Assembly (NCBI GenBank): GCA_964467915.1
Contig: CAYXSW010000017.1
Location: 1 to 40,897, forward strand
DNA: 40,897 bases
Reading direction: 5' to 3'
Origin: MED-G16 sp964467915
GTDB lineage: Bacteria; Bacteroidota; Bacteroidia; Cytophagales; MED-G16
A program made the position numbers and the translations under genes. Numbering within the stretch: the stretch's first letter is position 1; each line of letters begins with the position of its first letter. A model generated the notes under the pieces. It was not told the DNA's origin and did no database searches. It worked only from the letters and a program-made list of their open reading frames with translations. Shown piece by piece: positions 1 through 8,654 of this stretch.

Positions 1-218
1 ACGATTCCAGCACTCCTTACTCCAGTTCTACAATAAATTACAACTTTTTTTTTGTTAGATATTTTTTTAATATTTTGAGCAATGGAATACATATTAATTT
101 TTTCACCACCTATGCAACAAATATCATGTTCGTATTTGTCTCTTATATCAATTAACTGACAATCAGAATTATCTAATTCAATAATACTATTTAATTCTTT
201 TGGAGTAATACTCTTCAT
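1..218 (-). CDS. Rhodanese-like domain protein (partial, C-terminus off the left edge)
   Basis: I translated this frame by hand on the minus strand from the ATG at 216-218. It runs open to the window edge, so about 72 residues are visible. The product starts MKSITPKEL, has the rhodanese strand LIDIRDKYEHD near residue 22, and ends in the active-site loop CRTGVRS with the catalytic Cys at about residue 63. Single-domain rhodaneses carry sulfur as a Cys persulfide and are usually about 100 residues, so some 30 residues are missing. No signal peptide is seen, so it is probably cytoplasmic. It starts one base after the DUF502 stop codon and is probably the last visible gene of the nqr transcript. 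Its sulfur acceptor cannot be inferred. Confidence 0.85.
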   Translation of the reverse strand, partial: MKSITPKELNSIIELDNSDCQLIDIRDKYEHDICCIGGEKINMYSIAQNIKKISNKKKVVIYCRTGVRSAGI

Positions 219-219
219 C

Positions 220-768
220 TTAAGCTTTTATGCTACCAGAAATTCCACCTGAAACTATGTATTTCATAACTTCAGAAGATGAGTTTTTGAGAGGAATAAT
301 ATTTTTTTTATCTGTAATAAAAACATTTCCACTAAAATTATATGAGTGTGGTAAATAAACAGAAACTTTACCTGGTAATCCAATTTTATTTAGATCATTA
401 CTAGTTACAAATCCAGGTTTGTATAAACTTGATTCTACTTTGACTAAAACAGGTTTATTAAACTTTTTCTTTTCTCCCATAAAAGATGTCATCAGGTCTT
501 TTATTGAAGAATAAATTAGATTTAAAAGAGGTATATCTTTTATTAAATTTTCAAACCAATTTATCATCCCTGTATTATATCTTCTTGCAAATGAGCCAGC
601 AATAGTTATTAGAGAAACAACTAAAACAAAACTTAAACCGGGGATGTTCTTAACTACTGGAATCAAATTATCTAGAACATTATATAAATACACGACCACA
701 TAAATTGCTGCAGCCATAGGGACTAATAGAAGCAACCCTCTTAAGAAGTTATTAAATAAATTACTCAT
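220..768 (-). CDS. DUF502 family membrane protein
   Basis: This 182-residue protein has two hydrophobic segments near the N-terminus (about residues 10-30 and 45-62, the first containing LLLLVPMAAAIYVV). A soluble C-terminal part of about 110 residues includes FENLIKDIPLLNLIYSSIKD and a glycine-rich end. This two-TM plus C-terminal domain layout and the DIPL..IYSS.K stretch match the DUF502 family of inner-membrane proteins, whose function is not established. It lies 19 bp downstream of nqrE and 1 bp upstream of the rhodanese gene, in the place where nqrF is commonly found. That suggests co-transcription with nqr but does not prove a functional link. Confidence 0.85.
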   Translation of the reverse strand: MSNLFNNFLRGLLLLVPMAAAIYVVVYLYNVLDNLIPVVKNIPGLSFVLVVSLITIAGSFARRYNTGMINWFENLIKDIPLLNLIYSSIKDLMTSFMGEKKKFNKPVLVKVESSLYKPGFVTSNDLNKIGLPGKVSVYLPHSYNFSGNVFITDKKNIIPLKNSSSEVMKYIVSGGISGSIKA

Positions 769-787
769 AAAATTAAATTTAAAGAAA

Positions 788-1402
788 TTATAGTGTCATT
801 CCAATAAATGTCTTGAATGCTAGCCCCATAAGACCAGTGATTAACATAGTAATACCAAGACCCTTTAAACCATTAGGAACATGAGAATATTTTAATTTTT
901 CTCTAATAGCGGCAAGAGCTATTATAGCAAGATAAAACCCAAAACCACTTCCAAATCCAAAAGCTGTAGCTTCTGATAAATTAAAATCTCTTTGAACCAT
1001 AAATAACGAACCACCAAGAATAGAACAATTTACAGCAATAAGTGGTAAAAATATACCCAAAGATCCATATAATGTAGGAGAAAACTTTTCAATAATCATC
1101 TCAACTAACTGAACAAAAGAAGCAATAACTGCAATAAACATAAGCAATTGTAAGAATGTTAAATCAATAGAAGAAAACTTAGGGCTTATCCAGACTAAAG
1201 CCCCCTCGACAAGAATATGTTTTTGAATTAACCAATTAAGTGGTGCTGTACAAGTTAATACAAATATTACCGCAAGGCCTAATCCATTTGCTGTACTAAC
1301 TTTTTTTGATACTGCTAAAAAGGAACACATTCCTAGGAAATAGGCAAAAACCATATTATCCATAAATGCACTTTTAATAATTAAATTAATTAAATCTGTC
1401 AT
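788..1402 (-). CDS. nqrE: Na+-translocating NADH:quinone reductase subunit E
   Basis: NqrE is an integral membrane subunit of the Na+-NQR complex, which couples NADH oxidation and quinone reduction to Na+ export. The 204-residue product has about six hydrophobic segments. It carries the two conserved cysteines: Cys26 in YFLGMCSFLA and Cys126 in AVNCSILGG. In the family these pair with cysteines of NqrD to hold an intramembrane iron-sulfur centre. Length is normal for NqrE. It follows nqrD with a 3 bp gap. The usual next gene, nqrF, does not follow: DUF502 begins 19 bp later. NqrE resembles RnfA, but the neighbouring nqrA to nqrD settle the assignment. Confidence 0.96.
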   Translation of the reverse strand: MTDLINLIIKSAFMDNMVFAYFLGMCSFLAVSKKVSTANGLGLAVIFVLTCTAPLNWLIQKHILVEGALVWISPKFSSIDLTFLQLLMFIAVIASFVQLVEMIIEKFSPTLYGSLGIFLPLIAVNCSILGGSLFMVQRDFNLSEATAFGFGSGFGFYLAIIALAAIREKLKYSHVPNGLKGLGITMLITGLMGLAFKTFIGMTL

Positions 1403-1405
1403 ATT

Positions 1406-2080
1406 TTAATTTTCAATGTACCCGTTATTAGTTCTTTGAATCCAAATTAAGATTCCTAATATAATAAATGCTCCAATTGAATCTACAAATAAACCATTTG
1501 TAGGAAATGAAGGCCATCCAATCATCTCGAAAACTTTATAACCAAGAACAGAACCTGATCCAAGTAACTCTCTAAAGAAAGCAACTGTGAGAATAATCCA
1601 AGCATATCCTACACTACTTCCTAAGGCATCCAATACACTATCATAAGGTTTATTTGCCATAGCATAAGCCTCTAATCTTCCTAGGATAATACAGTTTGTT
1701 ATAATTAAACCCACAAATGCACCAAGGACTTTATACATCTCATAATTAAAGGCTTGTAAAAATTCTGAAACTAAAGTTACCAAACTAGCTATAATAGCCA
1801 GTTGTACAATAATTCTAACTCTTGATGGGATATAATCCCTAACTAAGGAGGTTAATAAACTTGAAAAAATCATTACAAAAACAACACTCAATGACATTAC
1901 AATAGTTGGTTCAAGTTTTATAGTAACTGCAAGAGCTGAACATATTCCTAGCACCTGGATTGTAACGGGATTATTATCATCTAATGGGTCAATAAGAATT
2001 TTCTTTCTTCTTTTTGAAAGTAATGACTCAGTTGACTTTGTCCTAATAACCTCCTTTTCTTTTAATTCAGTTGTACTCAT
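1406..2080 (-). CDS. nqrD: Na+-translocating NADH:quinone reductase subunit D
   Basis: NqrD is the membrane partner of NqrE. The 224-residue sequence has the expected hydrophobic segments and the paired cysteines: Cys47 in QVLGICSALAV and Cys130 in IITNCIILGR. The second half contains LGSSVGYAWIILTVAFFRELLGSGS, typical of NqrD/RnfE. The N-terminus has a charged extension of about 35 residues (many K/R/E) before DPLDDNNP, longer by my recollection than in Vibrio-type NqrD. The start at 2080 overlaps the nqrC stop as ATGA (4 nt), which supports translational coupling and this start choice. Confidence 0.95.
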   Translation of the reverse strand: MSTTELKEKEVIRTKSTESLLSKRRKKILIDPLDDNNPVTIQVLGICSALAVTIKLEPTIVMSLSVVFVMIFSSLLTSLVRDYIPSRVRIIVQLAIIASLVTLVSEFLQAFNYEMYKVLGAFVGLIITNCIILGRLEAYAMANKPYDSVLDALGSSVGYAWIILTVAFFRELLGSGSVLGYKVFEMIGWPSFPTNGLFVDSIGAFIILGILIWIQRTNNGYIEN

Positions 2081-2829
2081 CTATTTGAAAGTAAAATTGC
2101 GGTTTTGTTTTGATTTTTTTTTATAAATGGCAAGTAACAATCTAAATAATTTTTTAACATATCATTAAGACCATTGGCAGTTATTGTTGCACCTGACATA
2201 CCATCAACTTCGTGAAAAGTTAAATTAATATTATTTTCTTTTTTTAACATTTTTATAGAAACTAAATCTCCAAATTCATTAAATATTTTTTTTCCCTTGT
2301 ATCTACCTTGAATTTCTTCAGAAGAAATTCTAGCTCCTAGACCTGGAGTCTCTGTCTTGTGATCAAAAGCTACACCAACAACTTGATTTAGGTCTTTTTC
2401 TAGAGCAATAAAACCAGATATCCAATCCCAAAGACCATTACCAAACATTGGAAATATATAAAAATCAATAGAGCTTCCATCATCACTATACATAAATACA
2501 GGATATAACCTATCGTCTTTATCAATCTTATAATTTTTACTAATATTTACTTCCTCAGCTACGTAAGTACTACCATCATCTTGAAATAATTCATTTCCAT
2601 TAATATCAAGTACTTTAGAGGTCATTCTATTGTCATATGTTTCTAAAATTTCTTCAGGATTTAGAGAAGAAATATCCATGACAGCACCAAGAATTCTCTT
2701 CTTAGTATCAATTTCAACTTGAACTTTTTGAATTGGAGCTAACTTCATTCTTGTGAAAGAAAGTAATGTCCCAAAAAATATGGTCATAATCAAAGTAAAG
2801 ATTATTATATATGTATTAGACTGTTGCAC
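2077..2829 (-). CDS. nqrC: Na+-translocating NADH:quinone reductase subunit C
   Basis: NqrC carries a covalently bound FMN on a threonine exposed to the periplasm. The 250-residue protein has an N-terminal membrane segment (residues about 6-25) followed by a soluble FMN-binding domain. The attachment motif SGAT is visible within DGMSGATITANG, with Thr215 as the expected flavinylation site. The stretch TETPGLGARIS is also characteristic of the family. Its start lies 14 nt inside nqrB, and its stop overlaps the start of nqrD. An ApbE flavin transferase would be needed to load the FMN; none is in this window. Confidence 0.96.
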   Translation of the reverse strand: MQQSNTYIIIFTLIMTIFFGTLLSFTRMKLAPIQKVQVEIDTKKRILGAVMDISSLNPEEILETYDNRMTSKVLDINGNELFQDDGSTYVAEEVNISKNYKIDKDDRLYPVFMYSDDGSSIDFYIFPMFGNGLWDWISGFIALEKDLNQVVGVAFDHKTETPGLGARISSEEIQGRYKGKKIFNEFGDLVSIKMLKKENNINLTFHEVDGMSGATITANGLNDMLKNYLDCYLPFIKKNQNKTAILLSNR

Positions 2830-4030
2830 GTTTTAATCTTCTTTTTTTATTTGCTTCAATAACATAAAAATCAATTAGTGGAGCAAAAACATTCATAAAT
2901 AGTATTGCTAACATTATTCCCTCAGGATATGCTGGATTAAAAATACGAATTAAAACAGTTAATAATCCAATCATAAATCCATAAATCCATTTTCCTGTAT
3001 CTGTTTGAGCAGCAGTAACAGGATCTGTTGCCATAAAAACAGCACCAAATGCAAGTCCTCCCATAACAAAATGGTAGTGCGGTGGAATAAGCATAAACTC
3101 ATTTAGACCAAATAAGTTAAATATCCAACCCATAAAATATGCTCCACCAAAAACACTTACTATCACTTTCCAACTTGCAACACCAGAAATAATTAAAATA
3201 ATGGCTCCTATTAAACACATAAGAGCAGATGTTTCACCAATTGAGCCAGGGATAGCCCCTAAAAACATATTTTCAAATGAATAGAAATCCGGAATATTAA
3301 CATCAGAAGAATACCCATCCATTAAATTTACTACACTATTTGAATTTGTTTTGCCGATTGTTTCAGCACCTAATGATAACGGTGTAGCTCCGGAATATCC
3401 ACTTAAAACTTCTTCTTTTTGATCTCCATAATAAGTCCATACATCTCCACTAATATCACTTGGAAAACCAAAATATAAAAATACCCTTGCTGTCAATGCA
3501 ACATTTAGTATATTCATTCCTGTACCACCAAAAACTTCTTTAGCAATTACAGTGGCAAATATAGTGGCAATAGCAACTTGCCATAAAGGTATGTTTGGAG
3601 GCATTATTAATGGAATTAGCATTCCTGTAACTAAAAATCCTTCATTGATTGGATGTTTTCGAATTGTAGAAAATACTACCTCAACTAAGCCACCTGCAAT
3701 ATATGAAACTAATACTATTGGTAAAACTTGTTTGGAACCAATCAAAAGTTTTTCAAAAAGAGTAGCATCTAAACCAATGGAGAGAAAATGCTGGTGTCCT
3801 ACATTCCAGATTCCAAATAATAAACAAGGAATCATAGCAATAACAACTGTCATCATCAACCTCTTAAGATCTATAGCATCTCTAATTTGTGCTCCTTTTT
3901 TTGGAGTGACTTGGTTAGGAACAAACATAAATGTTTCTCCAGCTTCAAATAAGTAGTGAAATTTTTCAAATTTTCCTCCTTTTGCAAATAAAGGTTTTTG
4001 ATTATCAAGTATCTTTCTTAAAAATTTCAT
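2816..4030 (-). CDS. nqrB: Na+-translocating NADH:quinone reductase subunit B
   Basis: NqrB is the large membrane subunit thought to form the Na+ channel; it binds riboflavin and a covalent FMN. The 404-residue product has about ten hydrophobic segments. The FMN attachment motif is present as SGATPLSL with Thr216 as the expected site. MATDPVTAAQTDTGKWIYG, a family signature, lies in the C-terminal third. Length is normal. The ATG overlaps the nqrA stop by one base (TAATG on the minus strand), so translation is probably coupled. Confidence 0.97.
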   Translation of the reverse strand: MKFLRKILDNQKPLFAKGGKFEKFHYLFEAGETFMFVPNQVTPKKGAQIRDAIDLKRLMMTVVIAMIPCLLFGIWNVGHQHFLSIGLDATLFEKLLIGSKQVLPIVLVSYIAGGLVEVVFSTIRKHPINEGFLVTGMLIPLIMPPNIPLWQVAIATIFATVIAKEVFGGTGMNILNVALTARVFLYFGFPSDISGDVWTYYGDQKEEVLSGYSGATPLSLGAETIGKTNSNSVVNLMDGYSSDVNIPDFYSFENMFLGAIPGSIGETSALMCLIGAIILIISGVASWKVIVSVFGGAYFMGWIFNLFGLNEFMLIPPHYHFVMGGLAFGAVFMATDPVTAAQTDTGKWIYGFMIGLLTVLIRIFNPAYPEGIMLAILFMNVFAPLIDFYVIEANKKRRLKRATV

Positions 4031-5385
4031 TATCCTTCCTTTAACATATTTAATCCATTCCTCAGTAACAATTGAAGTTCATTTTTTGACACATCAACAA
4101 ATTCACATAAAGCAACGTCCTCCTCAACTAATTCATAAATTCCTAATTCTTCCATCTCATCATAATCTCCAGCTAATATGGACTTAAACAGGTAAGTAGG
4201 TAATATATCCATAGGAAGAACTTTTTCAAAAACTCCAGATTGAACAAAAGCTCTTAATTCACCATTAGTATTTGTATCTAAATTGTATTTTTTATTTGGT
4301 GAAAGAAATGAAAGTAATCCAAAAGCTCTTTGAAAACTTAATTTATTAATTACTGGTAATATCCAACCTAAAAAACTATGTGAATCACCCTCAGGAATTG
4401 CGGTAATCATATTATCATAAAATCCTAAATAACCATCAGATCCAATTGAAGTACCAGTCAGAACATTACCAGAAATTATTCTTGCATTTGTTTTTTTAAC
4501 TTTTGATTTAATTAAATCCGTAACTGAGAATCCAGATATACATTTATAATATTTAGGATTTTCAATGCATGAACCAACAAGAGAAATCATTTTTGATGCA
4601 TCATAAATTCCGTTATTAAATAATTTACCAATTTGAACTAGTCCAAATGGGGAAATTGACCATACAATATCATTCTTATTAACTGGATCAACATGATGAA
4701 TTTGAATACCAACATTCCCAACAGGATGAGGGCCACAAAAAATATTATTTTCACATTCATCATTATTAAAAATTTTTATAGATTTAGAATTGTGGTTTAA
4801 GTGAACCTTTCCTTTAGTTAGCTTACTTATTACCATTAGACCTGTTCGGATATTATCTAGTTCATCTCTGTAAATAAATTCATATGATGGAGCAAGTGGG
4901 CTTGTATCAAAAAAAGAAATATGAATTGATTTAGGTTCAGCATTAGTATCAGCTACTAAACCAAAAGGTCTTTGGATAATGTGAGGCCAAACACCAGATT
5001 TAGATAAATGTTCAACTATTTTATTTTTAGATAAATTTCGGATATCAGAATCACTAAATTTTTGATGTTTTAAATATTTATTTTTTTTATCTGGTAAGAT
5101 CCTAATTTCTTCAAGCCGTCTTTTTTCACCTCTTACAATGTCTGTAATTTCCCCACTTACAGGTGAACAATACATTATATCTTCATGTAATTTGTCAAAT
5201 AAGATTGGGGTACCAGCTTTTACCTCTTCACCAATTCTAACTAACAATTTTGGTCTAGTAATACCTATAAAATCTGTAGGCTTAATTGCAAATGAACTCT
5301 GGTTAAAATCCCCGCCAATTTCAGTAACAGCTATACCTTCTAAATTAATATTGAATCCTTTCTTAAGATTGAATTTTAGGGACAT
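4030..5385 (-). CDS. nqrA: Na+-translocating NADH:quinone reductase subunit A
   Basis: NqrA is the cytoplasmic subunit that sits on the membrane part of the complex. The 451-residue protein begins with the family's typical opening (FNLKKGFNINLEG) and contains AGTPILFDK, CSPVSGEI and RPFGLVADT, which resemble lipoyl-like and RnfC-related parts of NqrA. It lacks the ferredoxin-type cysteine motifs of RnfC, which argues for NqrA. It is the first gene of the operon: about 80 bp separate it from cmk, and a -7 like element lies at 5419-5426. The order A-B-C-D-E is the normal Na+-NQR order. Confidence 0.96.
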   Translation of the reverse strand: MSLKFNLKKGFNINLEGIAVTEIGGDFNQSSFAIKPTDFIGITRPKLLVRIGEEVKAGTPILFDKLHEDIMYCSPVSGEITDIVRGEKRRLEEIRILPDKKNKYLKHQKFSDSDIRNLSKNKIVEHLSKSGVWPHIIQRPFGLVADTNAEPKSIHISFFDTSPLAPSYEFIYRDELDNIRTGLMVISKLTKGKVHLNHNSKSIKIFNNDECENNIFCGPHPVGNVGIQIHHVDPVNKNDIVWSISPFGLVQIGKLFNNGIYDASKMISLVGSCIENPKYYKCISGFSVTDLIKSKVKKTNARIISGNVLTGTSIGSDGYLGFYDNMITAIPEGDSHSFLGWILPVINKLSFQRAFGLLSFLSPNKKYNLDTNTNGELRAFVQSGVFEKVLPMDILPTYLFKSILAGDYDEMEELGIYELVEEDVALCEFVDVSKNELQLLLRNGLNMLKEG

Positions 5386-5418
5386 TAAGTATTTAAAAAT
5401 TTTCTTTTCTTAAAGCGA

Positions 5419-5426
5419 CAAAAATA
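5419..5426 (-). promoter_or_regulatory. Predicted Bacteroidetes -7 promoter element for the nqr operon
   Basis: On the minus strand the octamer TATTTTTG matches TAnnTTTG exactly. It ends 33 bp before the nqrA ATG, which would give a 5' leader of roughly 28 nt. No TTG element is seen at the expected spacing. AT-rich DNA will throw up such octamers by chance, so the position is the main support. Confidence 0.45.
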
Positions 5427-5466
5427 ATCTTAATAATTCTTTTATTAATCTTTTTTTTTAAAAAAA

Positions 5467-6141
5467 TTATGAAAATTTATTCTTGATTAAATCAATTATT
5501 TTTTTTGCTTGTTCATCTATTTCTAAGGAACTAGTATCTATGATTATAGCATCATCCGCAACCCTTAGAGGGCTATCTTTTCTGTTAGAATCTTTGCTAT
5601 CTCTTTCACCTAAATTCTTTAAGACGTCACTGTAAGTTATATCTGGATTATTTTTCTTCATATCTTGAAATCTTCTTTTAGCACGAACATTAATATCAGC
5701 TGTCATAAATATTTTTATTTCGGCATTAGGGAATACGATCGTGGTTATATCTCTTCCTTCAACTACAATTTTTTTTCTTTTACCAATTTCCTTTTGAATT
5801 GAAACAAGATATTCCCTTATTATTGATATTGAACTATACTTGCTAACAAAATTTGAAATTTTTTTCCCCCTAATCTCTCTTTCAACATTTTCATTATTTA
5901 AAAATGTGTTTTGATTACCATCTACATAATCAAAAGTTATTTTGATATCATTTAATTTACCTCTAATTAAATCAATTTTATTATGAGATATTTTGTTTCT
6001 CATCAGATACAATGTGATTGCTCTGTACATAGCTCCAGAATCTAAGTACTTGTAATTAAAATATTCAGCAACAAGCTTTGAAGTAGTACTTTTACCACAT
6101 CCAGAGTGACCATCAATAGCAATTATTATATCATCAATCAT
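5467..6141 (-). CDS. cmk: Cytidylate kinase
   Basis: Cytidylate kinase phosphorylates CMP and dCMP with ATP. The 224-residue product has the P-loop GHSGCGKS at residues 11-18, then the substrate-binding YLDSGAMYRA. It also has the conserved VVEGRDITTIVFPNAEIKIF region and a C-terminal DDAIIIDTSSLEIDEQ. Length is normal for bacterial Cmk. The start codon lies inside the 3' end of the MORN-repeat gene (8 nt overlap), so it is the third gene of a fabH-MORN-cmk unit. The following nqr operon has its own predicted promoter. Confidence 0.96.
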   Translation of the reverse strand: MIDDIIIAIDGHSGCGKSTTSKLVAEYFNYKYLDSGAMYRAITLYLMRNKISHNKIDLIRGKLNDIKITFDYVDGNQNTFLNNENVEREIRGKKISNFVSKYSSISIIREYLVSIQKEIGKRKKIVVEGRDITTIVFPNAEIKIFMTADINVRAKRRFQDMKKNNPDITYSDVLKNLGERDSKDSNRKDSPLRVADDAIIIDTSSLEIDEQAKKIIDLIKNKFS

Positions 6142-7636
6142 ATTTTTCCTTATTTATTTCTAAGCCTCTTTTAGTATAAGTATACCAATATCCAACTTTT
6201 TTGCTTTTTTTATAATTTCCAACTATTGACTTTTTTCCATTTAGATGGAATTCTTTGTAAGAGCCATCCAGATATCCATCCTTATAATTTGAAATTGAAA
6301 ATAAAGAACCATTATCATAATAATCTAATAACTCTCCATTGCCATCTATTAAGGTGCCAGAGGTAACACTAGATCCATCATAAAGATAGTAATCTGTTAC
6401 ATTAATTAATCTACCTAAATTATAAGTTTCTTCTAACCTCAAAGTACCATTTCTATGAAATCTACCCCATAATCCATTTTTTAACCCGAAAGAGTATGAA
6501 CCAATTTCATCAAGCTGTCCTTCCTCATAATAAAAAATCCATTGATCAATTTCAAAACCATTATTGTAAATTCCTTCTGAGGATATGTAACCTGATCTAT
6601 GAAAAAATTTCCAACTCCCATCTTGAAAATCATTTTTAAAATTACCTATAGAAAAAATAGTTCCATCCTCTCGGTATGTTTCCCACAATCCATCCTTTAA
6701 ACCATTTTTGAATTTACCTTTTACACTTATTGTGCCGTCTGGTAAGAATTCATTGTATTCACCTTCTTGTAAATTGTTTTTATAATTAAATGACTTTGCT
6801 AATTTCCTATTATAATAATATTCATTAAACAACCCATCTTTTATTCCATTAGAGTATGACTCTTCTTTTTGAATAATATTTGTATTTGGATAATAATAAG
6901 TCCATTTGGAATGCGGCAAATCATTTTTATATCTTTTCTCAAAAGATTTATTTCTATTTTGACCAAATTCAGTCCAGATACTATCTCTAAACCCTAATTT
7001 ATAAAAACCTCTTAAAGCGACCCTACCATTATAATAAAACTCTAAATACTCACCATCAATTTTGTTTTTGATATAACTGGCTTTAGAAACAATTGTACCA
7101 TAATCATCATAAGAAATTAAATCACCATGTAAAAAACCATCAACATTATAATGAGATATTTCTTTTAAATTCCCACTCTTAAAAAAATAATTCCACTGCT
7201 TATATCTTTTACCATTTAGCATCTGACCTTCAGTCTCAATTTCACCATTAAAATAAAAGGTTTTCCATATTCCAGTTTGAACGTTTTTTTCAAATTTTCC
7301 AAGAATTTTAATTTTACCATCAGAATAATACTCAACAAATATCCCATCAAGATATCCATCTTCTGAATATGAATAATTTGACATTAATTTACCATTATCA
7401 AAAAACACATACCATTTTCCTACTGGTTTTAATTTATTAAACTTACCCTTTATTCTAATATTACCTAAACTATCTCTAGAGATATAGGAACCGTCTTTAT
7501 CTTTTTCACCTTTTTTATATATTGAAATAATTTGAGGGTCATTTACAGGAATAAAAAGCTTTTGAGAATAAATATTTGCTACTTTAAAAATAAAGAAAGG
7601 AATGACTAATAGTATTTTAATATTGAAATTTACCAT
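6134..7636 (-). CDS. Secreted MORN-type (YwqK-like) repeat protein
   Basis: The 500-residue product starts with a signal peptide (MVNFNIKILLVIPFFIF...NIYSQ). Nearly all the rest is a tandem array of about twenty 22-24 residue units of the form G.Y..G..dG.W..yy.nG.l, for example GLKDGLWETYREDGTIFSIG. This matches MORN_2 / YwqK-antitoxin-type repeats, common in secreted Bacteroidetes proteins of unknown role. The ATG at 7636 gives a standard signal peptide and a 7 nt overlap with the fabH stop. An in-frame ATG at 7657 would add seven residues and put the overlap at 28 nt, so I prefer 7636. It overlaps cmk by 8 nt. No catalytic motif is seen, and the link to lipid synthesis or CMP kinase is positional only. 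Confidence 0.85.
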   Translation of the reverse strand: MVNFNIKILLVIPFFIFKVANIYSQKLFIPVNDPQIISIYKKGEKDKDGSYISRDSLGNIRIKGKFNKLKPVGKWYVFFDNGKLMSNYSYSEDGYLDGIFVEYYSDGKIKILGKFEKNVQTGIWKTFYFNGEIETEGQMLNGKRYKQWNYFFKSGNLKEISHYNVDGFLHGDLISYDDYGTIVSKASYIKNKIDGEYLEFYYNGRVALRGFYKLGFRDSIWTEFGQNRNKSFEKRYKNDLPHSKWTYYYPNTNIIQKEESYSNGIKDGLFNEYYYNRKLAKSFNYKNNLQEGEYNEFLPDGTISVKGKFKNGLKDGLWETYREDGTIFSIGNFKNDFQDGSWKFFHRSGYISSEGIYNNGFEIDQWIFYYEEGQLDEIGSYSFGLKNGLWGRFHRNGTLRLEETYNLGRLINVTDYYLYDGSSVTSGTLIDGNGELLDYYDNGSLFSISNYKDGYLDGSYKEFHLNGKKSIVGNYKKSKKVGYWYTYTKRGLEINKEKYD

Positions 7637-8625
7637 CTTATTAACGCAGAAGCCCATGTGAATCCGCTACCAAATGCAGCCAAACATAAGACATCCCCTT
7701 TTTTTAATCTTTTTTCATCTAAGGCTTCTTTTAATGCGATTGGGATTGAGGCTGCTGTTGTGTTCCCATATTTCATTATATTATTAAATACCTGAGAATT
7801 TGATAAACCTAATCTACTTTGAATGTACTGACTTATCCTCAAATTAGCTTGATGAGGAATTAATAGAGATATGTCACTTGAAGAAAGATTTGAATAATTT
7901 AATGCCTCATTAATAACTTCCTCAAATCTCAAGACAGCATTTTTAAATACAAAATTACCGTTCATTTTAGGTGAATAGCCTGTACCATCTTCATTCTCAT
8001 CATTAATAATTTTATCAATCCAAAATGTAGTAGCTGGTTTTATTAAAGCAAGTTCTTCTGCATATTTTCCTTCAGAATGAAGATGAGTTGATAAAATACC
8101 AGAACCACAATTACTTGAAGATAATACAACGGCACCTGCTCCATCTCCAAAAATTACAGAAACAGCTCTTCCTCGAGAAGTTTTATCTAAACCCCCAGAA
8201 TGAATTTCACTACCAACAACTAAAATATTTTTATACATTCCAGACTTTATATATTGATCAGCAACTGACAAACTATATAAAAATCCAGAACATTGATTTC
8301 TAACATCTAAAGCTCCAATTTCTTTAATTCCTAAATTTCTTTGTAATAAAACACCTGACCCAGGAAAATAATAATCAGGACTCAATGTAGAAAATATTAT
8401 GAAATCAATATCTTCATTTTTTAAACCTGCATCTTTAATTGCATTTTCAGCTGCGTATGTCCCCATTAATGATGTAGAAGTTTTGTTATCATTAACCCAT
8501 CTTCTTTCTTTTATCCCTGTTCTTTCTTGAATCCATTCATCAGATGTATCCATTATATTCTCTAAATCTTTATTTTTCACTATATTTTCTGGAACATAAT
8601 ATCCAACCCCTGTTATCTTTGACAT
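7630..8625 (-). CDS. fabH: Beta-ketoacyl-ACP synthase III (FabH family)
   Basis: FabH condenses an acyl-CoA with malonyl-ACP to start fatty acid synthesis. The 331-residue protein has the N-terminal signature ITGVGYYVPENIV and SDEWIQERTGIKERR. The active-site Cys is in DVRNQCSGFLYSL (residue 112 from this start), the His in LLIPHQANLR, and the Asn in KYGNTTAASIP. The nucleophile context NQCSGF differs from the more usual AACSGF/AACAGF, so acyl primer preference may differ, or it may be a second FabH-type paralog. The frame extends to a TTG at 8637 and another ATG at 8631. I choose 8625 because a -7 element at 8635-8642 would place transcription start just upstream of it. Confidence 0.9.
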   Translation of the reverse strand: MSKITGVGYYVPENIVKNKDLENIMDTSDEWIQERTGIKERRWVNDNKTSTSLMGTYAAENAIKDAGLKNEDIDFIIFSTLSPDYYFPGSGVLLQRNLGIKEIGALDVRNQCSGFLYSLSVADQYIKSGMYKNILVVGSEIHSGGLDKTSRGRAVSVIFGDGAGAVVLSSSNCGSGILSTHLHSEGKYAEELALIKPATTFWIDKIINDENEDGTGYSPKMNGNFVFKNAVLRFEEVINEALNYSNLSSSDISLLIPHQANLRISQYIQSRLGLSNSQVFNNIMKYGNTTAASIPIALKEALDEKRLKKGDVLCLAAFGSGFTWASALIRW

Positions 8626-8634
8626 TATCATAAT

Positions 8635-8642
8635 CAAAACTA
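8635..8642 (-). promoter_or_regulatory. Predicted -7 promoter element for fabH-MORN-cmk
   Basis: The minus-strand octamer TAGTTTTG matches TAnnTTTG exactly. A TTG lies 17 nt further upstream (8660-8662), shorter than the usual 19-21 nt spacing. It sits 9 bp before the fabH ATG at 8625, implying a very short or absent 5' leader. It also explains why the upstream in-frame start codons at 8631 and 8637 are unlikely. Confidence 0.45.
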
Positions 8643-8654
8643 TATTTTTTTTTA

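Noticed and set aside
3552..3956. A 134-codon plus-strand frame inside nqrB
   Set aside because: Antisense to a confidently assigned gene with intact family motifs; no signal, domain or start context of its own.
6134..7636. Toxin-antitoxin module suggested by YwqK-antitoxin-type repeats
   Set aside because: The protein has a signal peptide, about twenty repeats and no toxin neighbour; the repeat label does not support antitoxin function here.
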